A stretch of 64,000 nucleotides of DNA from Nitrospira sp. (lineage in GTDB: Bacteria; Nitrospirota; Nitrospiria; Nitrospirales; Nitrospiraceae), in contig JARFXP010000007.1 of NCBI GenBank assembly GCA_029194675.1, positions 28,176-92,175 on the forward strand, written 5' to 3'. Position numbers and translations under genes: made by a program. Shown in pieces: positions 37,264-48,714 of this stretch (within the stretch, counting starts at the first letter, position 1; every line of letters starts with the position of its first letter). The notes beneath the pieces are model-generated. The model searched no databases. It was given only the letters and a program-made list of their open reading frames with translations, and was not told the DNA's origin.

Positions 37264-38436
37264 TCATTGGAACTGTCGTTTGAACCGCCACGTGCCGAAG
37301 CCGAAGAGGGCACCGCCCAGAGCAGCCATGGCAATCGCCTGGCTCCAAAGCACGTCGAGTCCGGCCCCTTTCAACAGGATCCCATACGCAATCTCGATGA
37401 AATAGCGCAGCGGGGACAGCAGCATGAGGGCATTGACCCAGTCGGGCAAGGCTTCCATCGGAGTTGTGATGCCCGACAGCATAAGCATGGGAGCCACGAC
37501 GAGAAGCGTCAGCAAGCCGACCTGTGCTTGGTTTTGAGTAATCGTCGACGCGAAGAGTCCCATGCCGGCTGTCGTGAATGTGAACAACGCCGTCAGGGAA
37601 AACAAAAGGATCACGCTGCCTCTCACCGGTACGCCGAAGGCCGGTTGCATGACGCCGAAGAGCGCCACCGCCGTCGCCCCAAGGATGACGATAGTCATCG
37701 CCAATACTTTGGGCAGCATGATTAAGAGCGGCGTCAGCGGCGACACCAGCAACTGCTCCACCGTGCCACGCTCTTTCTCCCTGGCCATCGCAGTGGCGGG
37801 CAGCAGAATCGCAAAAATGGTGATCGTGCGCAAAAGACCCGAGATGGACTCGAACCAAGCTTCGTTCTGGTCTGGGTTGTACCAAACCCGATGTTCGCTT
37901 GTGACGATCGGCAGACTCGCCATAGCCTGAGGCGATCCGCCGATACGGGTCGACGAGAAGTCTTGACTGAACTCCGCCACGATGCGCCCGGCATAACCTG
38001 CGGCGGAGAGGCCTTGTGGCGCGTTGGTGGTATCGACCAACAATTGGACCGCCGTAGGCTCGCCAGCGGCAAGTTGCTCATGAAATCGGGGCGGAATTTC
38101 AAGGATGACCATCACCGACCCTCGATCCATCCGACGTAGTCCCTCATCGGGATGGCTCAGTTCGCCGATCAAACGAAAATACGGTTGGTGAAACCGGTGG
38201 ATGAGATCACGCGACGACAAACTGTGGTCGGCATCGTAGACGGTGAGACTCGCATTGTGAAGTTGCGACCTGAGACCATTACCCGAGATCAGAATGGCCA
38301 GCGTAAAAGAATACGTCAAAAACAACACGATCGGCAGATCTCGAAATAACTGTATCATTTCCTTGCGCGTCATGACCATGAGACGTCCCCACCACACGAC
38401 GGCGCGCCGAGAAGCTGATGCCGTCACCCTGTTCAT
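37264..38436 (-). CDS. ABC-2 type permease (YbhR-like)
   Basis: A 390-residue inner-membrane permease with an N-terminal helix, a large periplasmic loop (residues about 50-190) and a C-terminal five-helix block. AREKERGTVEQLLVSPLTPLLIMLPK is the ABC-2 signature. Last gene of the exporter operon; its start overlaps the previous permease by ATGA. With the paralogue upstream it would form the transmembrane dimer. Confidence 0.9.
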   Translation of the reverse strand: MNRVTASASRRAVVWWGRLMVMTRKEMIQLFRDLPIVLFLTYSFTLAILISGNGLRSQLHNASLTVYDADHSLSSRDLIHRFHQPYFRLIGELSHPDEGLRRMDRGSVMVILEIPPRFHEQLAAGEPTAVQLLVDTTNAPQGLSAAGYAGRIVAEFSQDFSSTRIGGSPQAMASLPIVTSEHRVWYNPDQNEAWFESISGLLRTITIFAILLPATAMAREKERGTVEQLLVSPLTPLLIMLPKVLAMTIVILGATAVALFGVMQPAFGVPVRGSVILLFSLTALFTFTTAGMGLFASTITQNQAQVGLLTLLVVAPMLMLSGITTPMEALPDWVNALMLLSPLRYFIEIAYGILLKGAGLDVLWSQAIAMAALGGALFGFGTWRFKRQFQ

Positions 38437-39587
38437 GATCGGGGCCTCTTGGAAAACAAACGGTATCCCACGAGCCGTAAGGCCGCTGCATACAGAGCCA
38501 ATGCCAGGACATCAGGCCACAACACGTCCAGTCCGACGCCTTTTAAGAAAGTTCCCCGAACGATGTTCGTGAAATACATGCCTGGGAAGAAATGTGCCTG
38601 GATCCAGGCGCCGGGGCTGAGGGAGGAGACCGGCACGATCAGTCCGGAGAAAAGAATCGTCGGCAGAATGCTGATGACCATGGTCACGATCAACGCGGCG
38701 ATTTGCGTGTCGACCATGATCGAGACGAGCAACCCGATCCCTGTGCTCGTCAACACAAACAGCAGCGCTGATACCAGAAAAAGTCCCACATTGCCCTTGA
38801 AGGGCACTCCGAACCACAGAGTCGCAAGCAGCCAGAGGACCACTGCGTTCATGAACGACACGACGACATAGGGAGCGAGCTTCCCTGCGAGATATTCAAC
38901 CTTGCCGACAGTGGCGCTGTAGATGTTATAGATGGACCCGGATTCCTTTTCCCGCACGATTCCGAGCGCCGTCAACAGCGGCGGCGCGAGCATCAAGGAG
39001 AACATTACGAGCGCCGGAATGGTCGACCAGGAGCTCCGCACCTCTTCGTTATAGAGGTAGCGGATTTCCAGCTTGATCGGGCGCGCGAGAATTTCGGCGT
39101 GCGCTCGGGAGACTCCCTGCATCCGCGCCACGTGATCCGAGAGCAGGTCCGCGCTGAATGCACCATTGATGGCGATGACGTACCCCTTCGTAATGTCGGT
39201 CCGAAGAGGGAAGGTCCCATCGATCAGCGTTTGCACAGCGACCGGCTGGCCGGCGACCAGACGTTCCCCAAATTTCTCGGGGACGACGATGACGGCGCGG
39301 GCTTTGCCACTTTCCAACCAGTCATCCGCCTCGGCTTCACCGACGAGCGAACCTTTGAAGTCGAAATAACGGGAAGTCGTAAAGCGATAGAGATAGTCGC
39401 GGCTCAACGAACTGTGGTCGCGGTCAACCACGACGAATGGGATCTTCTCTACGTCGAGGACAAGACCGTAGCCGAACACCAGCATCCATAAAACCGGCAG
39501 CAGGAACGCCAGGAGGACGAACATCCGATCCCGCACCATCTCGCGCCACTCCTTCGATGCCACCGTTGCGACACGCTTCAGACTCAT
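38433..39587 (-). CDS. ABC-2 type permease (YbhS-like)
   Basis: A 384-residue paralogue of the next gene with the same plan. VREKESGSIYNIYSATVGKVEYLAGKLAPYV is the ABC-2 signature, and FSGLIVPVSSLSPGAWIQAHFFPGMYF lies in the last helices. It overlaps both the ATPase gene and the second permease by four bases. The two permeases probably form a heterodimer that exports a drug-like or lipidic compound. Confidence 0.9.
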   Translation of the reverse strand: MSLKRVATVASKEWREMVRDRMFVLLAFLLPVLWMLVFGYGLVLDVEKIPFVVVDRDHSSLSRDYLYRFTTSRYFDFKGSLVGEAEADDWLESGKARAVIVVPEKFGERLVAGQPVAVQTLIDGTFPLRTDITKGYVIAINGAFSADLLSDHVARMQGVSRAHAEILARPIKLEIRYLYNEEVRSSWSTIPALVMFSLMLAPPLLTALGIVREKESGSIYNIYSATVGKVEYLAGKLAPYVVVSFMNAVVLWLLATLWFGVPFKGNVGLFLVSALLFVLTSTGIGLLVSIMVDTQIAALIVTMVISILPTILFSGLIVPVSSLSPGAWIQAHFFPGMYFTNIVRGTFLKGVGLDVLWPDVLALALYAAALRLVGYRLFSKRPRS

Positions 39588-41602
39588 AAACCGGCTCCTC
39601 GTTTCGTCGCTTCTTCCTGTTGTTCCAGCGTCATGACCCGATGGACGAACACATCCTCGAGACTGAGCGGCCGGCCGCCAACAGCCTTCACGCGCATGCC
39701 GTCGGATGACAGCACCGTACGGAGCCGCGCCTCGTCTTCTGCGTGATGGCGGGACAACAGATGGATCTTGGTGCCGTAGAGTGCAGCTTCGGAAAACCCC
39801 GCCTCTTTCAATCGACGCAACGCCCTTCCGGGGATATCCGTCTCGATTTCAAGAAGCTGCCCGGCTTCTTGCTCGACCTGACTTTTCATGTCGCTCGGCG
39901 ATCCTTCGGCGACGATCCGTCCCGCATACATCAACGCCAGGTGGTCGCAATGCTCGGCTTCGGTCATATAATGTGTGGTGACCAAGATCGAAACCTCTTC
40001 TTCGCGCGCCAGCCGCGACAAAATATCCCAGAAACGCCGTCGGCCGATCGGGTCGACGCCCGAGGTCGGTTCGTCCAAAAACAACACGCGTGGCCGATGG
40101 ACGAGCGCACAGCCGAGCGCGAGCCGCTGACGGACTCCCATCGGCAGGCGACCGGTGAGGTTTGACTCATACCCGTGTAAACCGGCCATCGCAACGATCC
40201 ATTGCAATCGTTCCTCCGTCGCCCGCGAATCTAATCCATAGATCCCGGCGAATAACCAAATGTTCTCCACGACGGTCAAGTCCAGATAGAGGGAGAAGGC
40301 CTGTGACATGTAGCCGATACGCTCTTTGATGGCGTTACCCGCGGTCTTCATGTCGGCCCCCGCCACCCGACCTTCTCCGCCGGTCGGTGGCATGATGCCG
40401 GTCAGCATCTTGATCACAGTGGTTTTCCCCGCTCCGTTGGCCCCCAGCAGGCCGAAGATTTCTCCGGGTTGGACTCGAAACGTGACGTGATCCACGGCTC
40501 GAAAAGATCCGAAATCGCGGATGAGTCCCTTGGCTTCGATCGCCGGCCCGTCGTGGTCGCGGTTCATCGGGGAAACAGAGAGGGCACCGTTCCCTTCTTG
40601 ATGTTCGACCTGCCTCAGCAAGAGCGCGACAAACACATCTTCCAATTCCGGTTCGTCCACTCGAAGGTTCGATGACGTCACGCCACCTAAAGCGGTTTCG
40701 ATCTGCGACACCGCTTGCGCCGCATCAGTGGATGCCGTGAAGACATGCAGCCGAGGCCCCAGCGCCTCGACTTGCCGGTACGTCCGCTTGAGGCGAGCGA
40801 TTGCATCCAGCTGTGGCGCTGCTTCAAACGTCACCATCGAACCGGGGACCAGCGCTCGGACTTCGGCGGGTGTGCCTGAGGCCAGTTCTTTTCCATTCGA
40901 GACGAATGAAAGCCGATGAAACCGAGCCGCCTCGTCCATATAAGCGGTCGAGACCAGGGCGGTCATGCCTTTCTCTTGCAGCAGCTCAGCCAGAATGGCC
41001 CAGAAATCGCGGCGCGAGACGGGATCCACCCCGGTGGTCGGTTCATCCAAGATCGCGAGCTCCGGCTCATGGATAAGGGTGCAGATCAGCCCCAGCTTCT
41101 GTTTCATGCCACCTGATAAATGTTTCATCGCCCGATCACGAAACTTGTCGAGTCGGGTCATGGCAAGCAGCCTGGTCTTACGCTCCAGGAGGTCGCGCTC
41201 CAGCACCAGTCGGAGTCGCGCAAAGAAATCGATGTTTTCCTCGACGGAGAGGTCGGGATATAAATTGAGCCCCAGACCTTGCGGCAGAAAACCGATCCGT
41301 TGCTTCACGCGCTCCGCGGCTCGTTCCGAATCCACCAGGGTGCCGAAAACGTTGACTGTTCCTTCATCATAGGTCAACACACCGGCAATCGCCTTCATGA
41401 GGCTGCTCTTTCCGGCTCCGTCCGGCCCGATGAGGCCGTAGATCTCACCACGACGAACCTCCAGATCGACGCCGTCGACCGCAACGTGCTTCTTGTAGCG
41501 CTTCACGAATGCGGACACCTTAATGACGGTGTCCGCATGCTGAGGGCCAAGTGCTGAGTGCTGTGTTGAAGTCGGAGCCAGCGTTGCCCCCTCATGTCTC
41601 AC
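39584..41602 (-). CDS. double-ATPase ABC protein (YbhF-like)
   Basis: A 672-residue protein with two nucleotide-binding domains. NBD1 has GPDGAGKS, LSGGMKQK and LAILDEPTTGVDP. NBD2 has GANGAGKT, LPMGVRQR and VLFLDEPTSGVDP. The second signature (LPMGV instead of LSGGQ) is usual in YbhF relatives. It sits 9 bp after the membrane-fusion gene and overlaps the first permease by ATGA. It energises the exporter. Confidence 0.93.
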   Translation of the reverse strand: MRHEGATLAPTSTQHSALGPQHADTVIKVSAFVKRYKKHVAVDGVDLEVRRGEIYGLIGPDGAGKSSLMKAIAGVLTYDEGTVNVFGTLVDSERAAERVKQRIGFLPQGLGLNLYPDLSVEENIDFFARLRLVLERDLLERKTRLLAMTRLDKFRDRAMKHLSGGMKQKLGLICTLIHEPELAILDEPTTGVDPVSRRDFWAILAELLQEKGMTALVSTAYMDEAARFHRLSFVSNGKELASGTPAEVRALVPGSMVTFEAAPQLDAIARLKRTYRQVEALGPRLHVFTASTDAAQAVSQIETALGGVTSSNLRVDEPELEDVFVALLLRQVEHQEGNGALSVSPMNRDHDGPAIEAKGLIRDFGSFRAVDHVTFRVQPGEIFGLLGANGAGKTTVIKMLTGIMPPTGGEGRVAGADMKTAGNAIKERIGYMSQAFSLYLDLTVVENIWLFAGIYGLDSRATEERLQWIVAMAGLHGYESNLTGRLPMGVRQRLALGCALVHRPRVLFLDEPTSGVDPIGRRRFWDILSRLAREEEVSILVTTHYMTEAEHCDHLALMYAGRIVAEGSPSDMKSQVEQEAGQLLEIETDIPGRALRRLKEAGFSEAALYGTKIHLLSRHHAEDEARLRTVLSSDGMRVKAVGGRPLSLEDVFVHRVMTLEQQEEATKRGAGL

Positions 41603-41611
41603 GAGTCACCT

Positions 41612-42718
41612 TTACGATCTCGGTTTCGTCCACGCTACGTCTTCTTTCCATCGAATGATGGCGTCGGCTGGCAAGCCGGGCGTCAGGCGATGATCCGGAT
41701 TGTCGGTTAGGTACAGGCGTACCGCGTAAATCAGCTTCACCCGCTCGTCCGGCGTCTGAACTTCTTTCGGTGTGAACTCGGCCTTCGAGGCAATGTAGCG
41801 CACCGTTGCCTCGAACGGCCGGTCGGGAAAGGTGTCTGTATGAATCCTGGCCGGCAGGTCGAGCCTCACTTTCCCAATTTGCACTGCCGGCACATACACC
41901 TGCAAATACAATCGGTCGAGATTCACCAGTTCAAGGAGCGGGACGCCGGCCGTCACGACTTCGCCGACATCGACCATTCTGGCGGTAATGGTGCCGCTCG
42001 CGGGCGCCTTGATCGTCAAATCGTTCAGCACACTTTCTGTTTCATCAAGGGCTGCGTACGACTGGTCACGTTGACGTTCCAACGCGGCGACCTCTCCTTC
42101 CTTCGCCTTGATACGTTTCCAGCCCAATTCGGCCTGCGAGAGTTCTTTGATGGCCTGGCTCAGAGCGCTCTTGGCGGAGGCCTGCTCGCTTACGGCGACC
42201 TTCCACCGAGCCTCGGTCTGAGCATGCAGTTGGTGGGATACGGCCTGCTCGGGCAGCAACGCGCGCATACGCGCGACATCTTGCCTGGCCTCCTCTTCAA
42301 CCGCCTTGGCCTTTTCGACGGCGGCACGGGCGCTGTCCACCTTCGCCGAAGCGGCTTCGATACCGAGCGGCACTTCAAGATTCATCACCGCGAGTGCCGT
42401 ATGAGCCGCCTCGACCTGAGCCTCAAGCATATCCACCAGCCGACGGGCCTGTTCGACCCTGGCGCGCGTCTGAACATCGTCCAGAATTACCAGCGGCTGG
42501 TCTCTTGCAACCGAGTCACCTTCCCGGGCTCTCAGCTCGGCAATCCGTCCGGGAAACTTACTTGCAATAGTGACGTGATCTCCTTCAATGCGTCCGTTGG
42601 CCTGAATGAGCCCCTCCGGTAACCCACTATCCCAGAAAAGTCGACTCAGCGTCGTATAACCAATAAGCATCGCCACAACCACGGCGATGGCCGTGATGAT
42701 ATAGGTTCGGGTCGTCAT
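41612..42718 (-). CDS. HlyD/YbhG-family membrane-fusion protein
   Basis: A 368-residue adaptor with one N-terminal helix (YIITAIAVVVAMLIGYTTL). The first lipoyl half is GRIEGDHVTIASKFPGRIAELRAREGDSV, followed by a long coiled coil (residues about 80-225) and the second half DLTIKAPASGTITARMVDVGEVVTAGVPLLELVN. First gene of the exporter operon. A sigma-54-like element lies about 110 bp upstream of the start. Confidence 0.92.
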   Translation of the reverse strand: MTTRTYIITAIAVVVAMLIGYTTLSRLFWDSGLPEGLIQANGRIEGDHVTIASKFPGRIAELRAREGDSVARDQPLVILDDVQTRARVEQARRLVDMLEAQVEAAHTALAVMNLEVPLGIEAASAKVDSARAAVEKAKAVEEEARQDVARMRALLPEQAVSHQLHAQTEARWKVAVSEQASAKSALSQAIKELSQAELGWKRIKAKEGEVAALERQRDQSYAALDETESVLNDLTIKAPASGTITARMVDVGEVVTAGVPLLELVNLDRLYLQVYVPAVQIGKVRLDLPARIHTDTFPDRPFEATVRYIASKAEFTPKEVQTPDERVKLIYAVRLYLTDNPDHRLTPGLPADAIIRWKEDVAWTKPRS

Positions 42719-42824
42719 ATCATCATTCCATATCCCTGGATCTCCGTCGTGGTCCGTAACTCAGCGGTCGAGAGCAACCATCGCGTCCCTTTGCCCCACA
42801 GAGTCATATTGCGGCGTCTAGAGA

Positions 42825-42841
42825 CTGCAAGAAAGGAGCCT
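42825..42841 (-). promoter_or_regulatory. candidate sigma-54 promoter of the exporter operon
   Basis: The minus strand reads AGGCTCCTTTCTTGCAG: GG and GC separated by exactly 10 bases, with TTGCA at -12 and GGC at -24. It lies about 110 bp before ATG 42718 and about 130 bp from the inverted repeat at 42961-42979. The same pairing is found before the cytochrome at 50358-50825. Confidence 0.55.
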
Positions 42842-42960
42842 GTGAAAGGAGGTACTCAGTTATGATTTGATCCTTACGGAAGATTCACAAATTAACCCGA
42901 CAACCGGAGCGTGGGAGCAGGAGTGCTAAAGGGAGATTTGCGACAGAGTAGAAATCCACT

Positions 42961-42979
42961 CTGTCGCAGAACGCGACAG
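42961..42979. promoter_or_regulatory. inverted repeat, putative enhancer site
   Basis: CTGTCGC-AGAAC-GCGACAG is a perfect 7-bp inverted repeat. The core TGTCGC-AGAA-x-GCGACA and two bases before it recur at 50983-50999. A further copy of the left half is inverted at 42940. Spacing to the sigma-54-like element fits an activator enhancer. Confidence 0.55.
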
Positions 42980-43366
42980 GTAGTTCGGAGATCGTTTTTA
43001 CGGAGAAGCGACTCGCTACTTGAAGCTCCTGTAGGGATCATCGAAGGTCGCCCGACATCCAGACAGCGAACCTTCCCGGTTCGTGTACCGCCTTCGGTCA
43101 AAATATCCTCAATGAGGCGCTGATGAGCGCAACCCGTTTCTCGAGCCCAATGCCGGTTTCTGTTCTGCATTCTGGATGACTCGTGTTTTCATCGGCATGT
43201 CACATGCCTTGAGCGGCGATGTGTTGGACTCTCTCTCAAGTTCTCCATCGAGATTTCCAGCCGGATATCCATTTCTCCGCGCCGGACGAACTCCACCAGA
43301 GGGAGGTACATCATGTTGGGAATCAACGTAGTTCGGATCAGACAGGAACTGAGGGAATGGACCGGC

Positions 43367-45052
<1,686 letters not shown>

Positions 45053-45081
45053 AGGTCTTCTCGCTTGTGATAGATGCGTTC

Positions 45082-45252
45082 CTATTGTTCGCGCGCCTGT
45101 ACCAGGCGGCGGCTCAGTGACGGCCTGGCGTAGCCGCGAAAATCATGCTCACAAGCCCGGTACAGCGCACCGAGCAACAGCTCGATCTCGAACACGTCGG
45201 TGCTCTGAAGAGAGGTTGAGGCTAAGGCGGAGGTCGATTTCTGAAGTTTCAT
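45082..45252 (-). pseudogene. CheR N-terminal fragment
   Basis: A 56-codon frame encoding FEIELLLGALYRACEHDFRGY then ARPSLSRRL. This matches the N-terminal helical domain of CheR methyltransferases (IELLLEAIYxxYGxDFRxYxxxSLxRRL). It stops right after, and the SAM-binding domain is missing. Such cheR genes commonly follow hybrid kinases like the one upstream. The start may be ATG 45252. Confidence 0.65.
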
Positions 45253-45348
45253 CTCTTCGCGCTGCCTAACGGCGTGAAGGGCCATCGGTCTGCAAGACCC
45301 GAATGGCGCTCCCGCACACATGGTTCCTGACCAGCCTTAACCCTAACC

Positions 45349-48057
45349 TCAACCTCTCCATTTCGGCATCCAAATCCGCACCAGCGACACCAGCCTGTCC
45401 GCGTCCACCGGCTTGGCCATGTAATCGTTGGCGCCGGCGGTCAATGCCTGCAGACGATCCGCCTTCATCGCCATGGAGGTGAGCGCGATGATGGGCAAAT
45501 GGCGCCATTCTGGGCGCTTGCGGATTTCGCGCATGGCGGTCAAGCCGTCCATCTCCGGCATCATGATGTCCATCAGCACCAGGTCGATCGGAGCGCCGTC
45601 GGGCTGGAGCGATCCTTCCAGTACCGTCAGGGCCTCGCGGCCGTTCCGGGCTACCTGTACTTCGGCGCCGCGTGGCTCCAACAGGCTCATGAGCGCGAAC
45701 ACGGTGCGCACGTCGTCTTCCACCACCAACAGCCTGGCCCCCTCGAGGGCCGCGTCTCCGCAACGCGCTCGGGTGAGCAGGGCCTGCTGCACGGGTGGCA
45801 GGTCGGCGACCACCTGATGCAGAAAGAGCGTCACCTCGTCCAACAGCCGTTCGGGCGACTTGGCGTCCTTGATGACGATGGACTTGGCGTAGCGGCGGAG
45901 GCGCTGCTCTTCGTCCGGCGAGAGTTCGCGCCCCGTATAGATGATGACCGGCGGACATGAATACCGGTCCTCATGGCTCAACGTTTCCAACAGAGCGTAG
46001 CCCTTCTCATCCGGCAGACTCAAATCGAGCACCATGCAGTCGAAGGTGGTGGCACAAAGTCTTTCGAAGCAGTCCGCGGCGGTCCCCACGCCGACGGTTT
46101 CCACGTCACGTGAGGTCAACAGCGCCGTGATGGCTTCCCGCTGCGTCGGATCGTCCTCGACGATCAAGACGACGCGTCGGTCGCCCGACAGCCGTTCGCG
46201 ATCGTCGGGAATTCGAGCATGGCCAGGGTCTGCCTCCCTCCCGTGGCTAGAGTCAGGAACCGTCAGCGCAAACTGTCCTTCGGGTCCTCCAGACACAGAG
46301 GTCCTGCCAGGCTCCGAAACCGCCTTGTACCGTTCCGGCAGCAGCACGGTGAACGTGCTGCCTTGCCCCGGTGCGCTGGTCAATCTTATTTCTCCACCCA
46401 ACAGTCGCGTGAACTTCCGGGCGATGGACAGTCCAAGGCCGGTGCCGCCGTACTTCCGGTTAGTCGTGCCGTCGGCCTGGCGGAACGGCTCAAAAATAGC
46501 TTGGTGCTGGTGGTCCGTGATGCCGATACCTGTGTCGCGGACCGCGAACGCGATCCGACCGTCGGACGCGCGGCCGACCTCCAACCGGACTTCGCCCTGT
46601 TCGGTGAATTTGATCGCGTTTGAGAGTAAATTATTGAGTATCTGCTCCAGTCGCTGCTGATCGGTCTCGATCGTCTCCGGCATCCCGTCCGCGAGCCGGA
46701 CGCGTAGGCTCAAGTCTTTGTCCTCGGCCACCGGCTGAAACATGGCCGTCACATGTTGAGCCAAGGCAGCCAGGCACACCGGAAGCGGCTGCACCTCCAT
46801 GCGACCGGCTTCCACTTTTGCCAGATCCAGCACTTCATTGATCAGCGCCAAGAGATCCCGGCCGGCCGATTCGATGTTCCTGGCATAAGCCACCTGTTCA
46901 GGCGTCAGGTTGCCGTCGGCGTTGTCGCTAAGCTGCCGAGCCAAAATCAGCGACGCGTTCAACGGCGTGCGCAGCTCGTGGGACATGTTCGCGAGAAATT
47001 CGGATTTGTACCGGCCGGCCTGCTCCAATTCGCGCGCCTGGGCTTCCACGTCGCTCTTGGCGCGGATCAACTCATCGTTCTGTGCCTCCAGCATGACGGT
47101 CTGCTCTTCCAACCTGGCGTGAGAGTCCTCGAGACTGGCGCTTCGCTCCGTCAGCTCCTCGTTTGCCGCGCGGAGTTCTTCGCTTTGCGCTTGAAGCTCT
47201 TCCGCTTGACGTTGAGTTTCCTCCAGCAACTCTTGGATATGGACACGAACCTGCGCCGAGCGAATCGCCACGGCGATCGACTCGGACACCCGGGTGACGA
47301 ATTCCTTGTCCGACTCGTTCACCGGATGAAGAAATCCCAGTTCCAGCACCGCTTTGATCGAGCGCTCCACGGCCAGCGGAGCAATGAGCAAATGTCGCGG
47401 GGCGCTACGGCCCAGCGAACTCCCGATGGTCAGATAGCCCTCCGACACGTCGGGTACCACGATGACCTTTTGTTCAACGAGCGCCCGGCCGAGCAAGCCG
47501 TCTCCGGATCGGACCTCCAGTGGGAGACGGGCATCGGCCGGGACACCGTACGTCGCCGTCCGGCGAAACGTCGGGCCGTTCTCAATGAACAAGGCGCCGG
47601 CCGGGGCATCGAGATACTTGGCAATGGTGCCAAGCACCCGCGACCCGAGCTGGTCGATGTTCGGATCGCCCGCCATCCGCTCGCTCAGGAGAGTCTGGCC
47701 GGATTGCAGCCATTCCTGTTTGCGAACGGTGAGCTTATTGGTGATGAACTGATAACCGAGCGCCGCCAAGGCCCAACTGGTCGCCACCTCGAAAATGCGA
47801 TTCTGCGCCGCAAGGAGCGGATCGATACCGTGTGAGCTCACTAAAAAGCCGACGAGTATCAGCAGCGTAGTTGCCGTGGCTGTGTAGGCCGGCACGAGTG
47901 GCTTCCAGGTCAAATAGGAGAAGACCAGCGGCAGGATATAAAAGACCCAGACAGCGATGCCGAGCTCGGTCAAAAGACCGCTGATGAATACGGCGCTACT
48001 CGACAGAACGATGGCGCCATAGACCAGGGGCGTGGGGGTCCGTTCAAAACGGGTCAT
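45349..48057 (-). CDS. membrane hybrid histidine kinase with GAF and two receivers
   Basis: A 902-residue protein. The N-terminal 105 residues contain four to five helices (a MASE-like or DUF4118-like sensor). A GAF domain (about 130-285) and a coiled coil (285-355) follow. HisKA has His in FLANMSHELRTPLN, and the ATPase has NLLSNAIKF, DTGIGI and GGTGLGLSI. Receiver 1 (VVLIVEDDPTQREA) and receiver 2 (LLVVEDDVRTVFAL, LVLMDIMMPEMDG) end it. This matches the CheR-associated hybrid kinases. Confidence 0.93.
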   Translation of the reverse strand: MTRFERTPTPLVYGAIVLSSSAVFISGLLTELGIAVWVFYILPLVFSYLTWKPLVPAYTATATTLLILVGFLVSSHGIDPLLAAQNRIFEVATSWALAALGYQFITNKLTVRKQEWLQSGQTLLSERMAGDPNIDQLGSRVLGTIAKYLDAPAGALFIENGPTFRRTATYGVPADARLPLEVRSGDGLLGRALVEQKVIVVPDVSEGYLTIGSSLGRSAPRHLLIAPLAVERSIKAVLELGFLHPVNESDKEFVTRVSESIAVAIRSAQVRVHIQELLEETQRQAEELQAQSEELRAANEELTERSASLEDSHARLEEQTVMLEAQNDELIRAKSDVEAQARELEQAGRYKSEFLANMSHELRTPLNASLILARQLSDNADGNLTPEQVAYARNIESAGRDLLALINEVLDLAKVEAGRMEVQPLPVCLAALAQHVTAMFQPVAEDKDLSLRVRLADGMPETIETDQQRLEQILNNLLSNAIKFTEQGEVRLEVGRASDGRIAFAVRDTGIGITDHQHQAIFEPFRQADGTTNRKYGGTGLGLSIARKFTRLLGGEIRLTSAPGQGSTFTVLLPERYKAVSEPGRTSVSGGPEGQFALTVPDSSHGREADPGHARIPDDRERLSGDRRVVLIVEDDPTQREAITALLTSRDVETVGVGTAADCFERLCATTFDCMVLDLSLPDEKGYALLETLSHEDRYSCPPVIIYTGRELSPDEEQRLRRYAKSIVIKDAKSPERLLDEVTLFLHQVVADLPPVQQALLTRARCGDAALEGARLLVVEDDVRTVFALMSLLEPRGAEVQVARNGREALTVLEGSLQPDGAPIDLVLMDIMMPEMDGLTAMREIRKRPEWRHLPIIALTSMAMKADRLQALTAGANDYMAKPVDADRLVSLVRIWMPKWRG

Positions 48058-48213
48058 GTCGGATTCGCATTATCGAAGTGGAAAGACCGACCTCTCACCT
48101 CTGTACCTCAGATGCGGGGGGCGTTGAGTCTATAATAGAATCGGTGTCTTCAGTCCCTAGGGAAAGCCCTGGCCCAACTCAACGGATCGGTTTGAGGAAG
48201 GTGGAGGAGAAAT

Positions 48214-48714
48214 TTAGGCGCACCGCTGCCTCCTTCCGTTCTGCGGGGGGCGGCAACGAGCGGGCGAACCGGCATCGACGCTTCTGTCGACAGCCTGATA
48301 CATTGCTTGAGGCAGGTGTTGATACGCGGTTTCTTTTTCGAGCAATAGGCAAGCACCGGCATCCAAAAACGCTTCTCGAGTCCCATTGTCGACGTAAAAC
48401 GAGAGGCCAATGACAGGCAGGTGCGGATATTTCCGTATGATGGAACCTGTCGCTTCGATACCGTTCATTCTCGGCATGTGAATGTCCATCACAACGACAT
48501 CGGGCTCCAGCAGGTCTGTCAGCTTCACCGCCTCTTCCCCATCCGTCGCTTCACCCACCAGTTCAATGTCGAGATGACGGCTAAGATATTTACGCAACCC
48601 TTGCCGGACGAGGAAGTGGTCATCTACCAGTAACACACGAATACATTTCGTCTTCAGCCGGTCGGCTCCATCGGCTCCAATGGTTTTGACTCGATCGATA
48701 AGTGTCGTGTCCAT
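48214..48714 (-). CDS. receiver-only response regulator
   Basis: A 166-residue protein with one receiver domain: IRVLLVDDHFLVRQGLRKYLSRH, the phospho-acceptor in VVVMDIHMPRMNG and LLLEKETAYQHL at the end. It resembles NarL-type receivers, but the helix-turn-helix output domain is absent, and the last 35 residues are basic and irregular. ATG 48714 has GAGGGAG in front. It precedes the two hybrid kinases on the same strand and may take phosphate from them. Confidence 0.85.
   Translation of the reverse strand: MDTTLIDRVKTIGADGADRLKTKCIRVLLVDDHFLVRQGLRKYLSRHLDIELVGEATDGEEAVKLTDLLEPDVVVMDIHMPRMNGIEATGSIIRKYPHLPVIGLSFYVDNGTREAFLDAGACLLLEKETAYQHLPQAMYQAVDRSVDAGSPARCRPPQNGRRQRCA

Larger units (their letters stand above)
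42719..43366. other. regulatory region upstream of the exporter operon
   Basis: About 650 bp without a full gene. It holds a sigma-54-like promoter (42825-42841), a perfect hairpin GCGACAGAGT/ACTCTGTCGC (42940-42967) and an overlapping inverted repeat (42961-42979). At 43313 a 26-codon plus-strand frame (MLGINVVRIRQELREWTGSR) has a good ribosome site GAGGGAGG. It runs into the kinase gene and looks like a beheaded fragment or a chance frame. Confidence 0.5.

Noticed and set aside
37202..37885. Long alternative frames over the exporter permease
   Set aside because: Shadow of the ABC-2 permease; composition is not protein-like.
45266..45958. 230-residue frame inside the hybrid kinase
   Set aside because: Shadow frame of the receiver domains, very Arg/Gly/Ala-rich.
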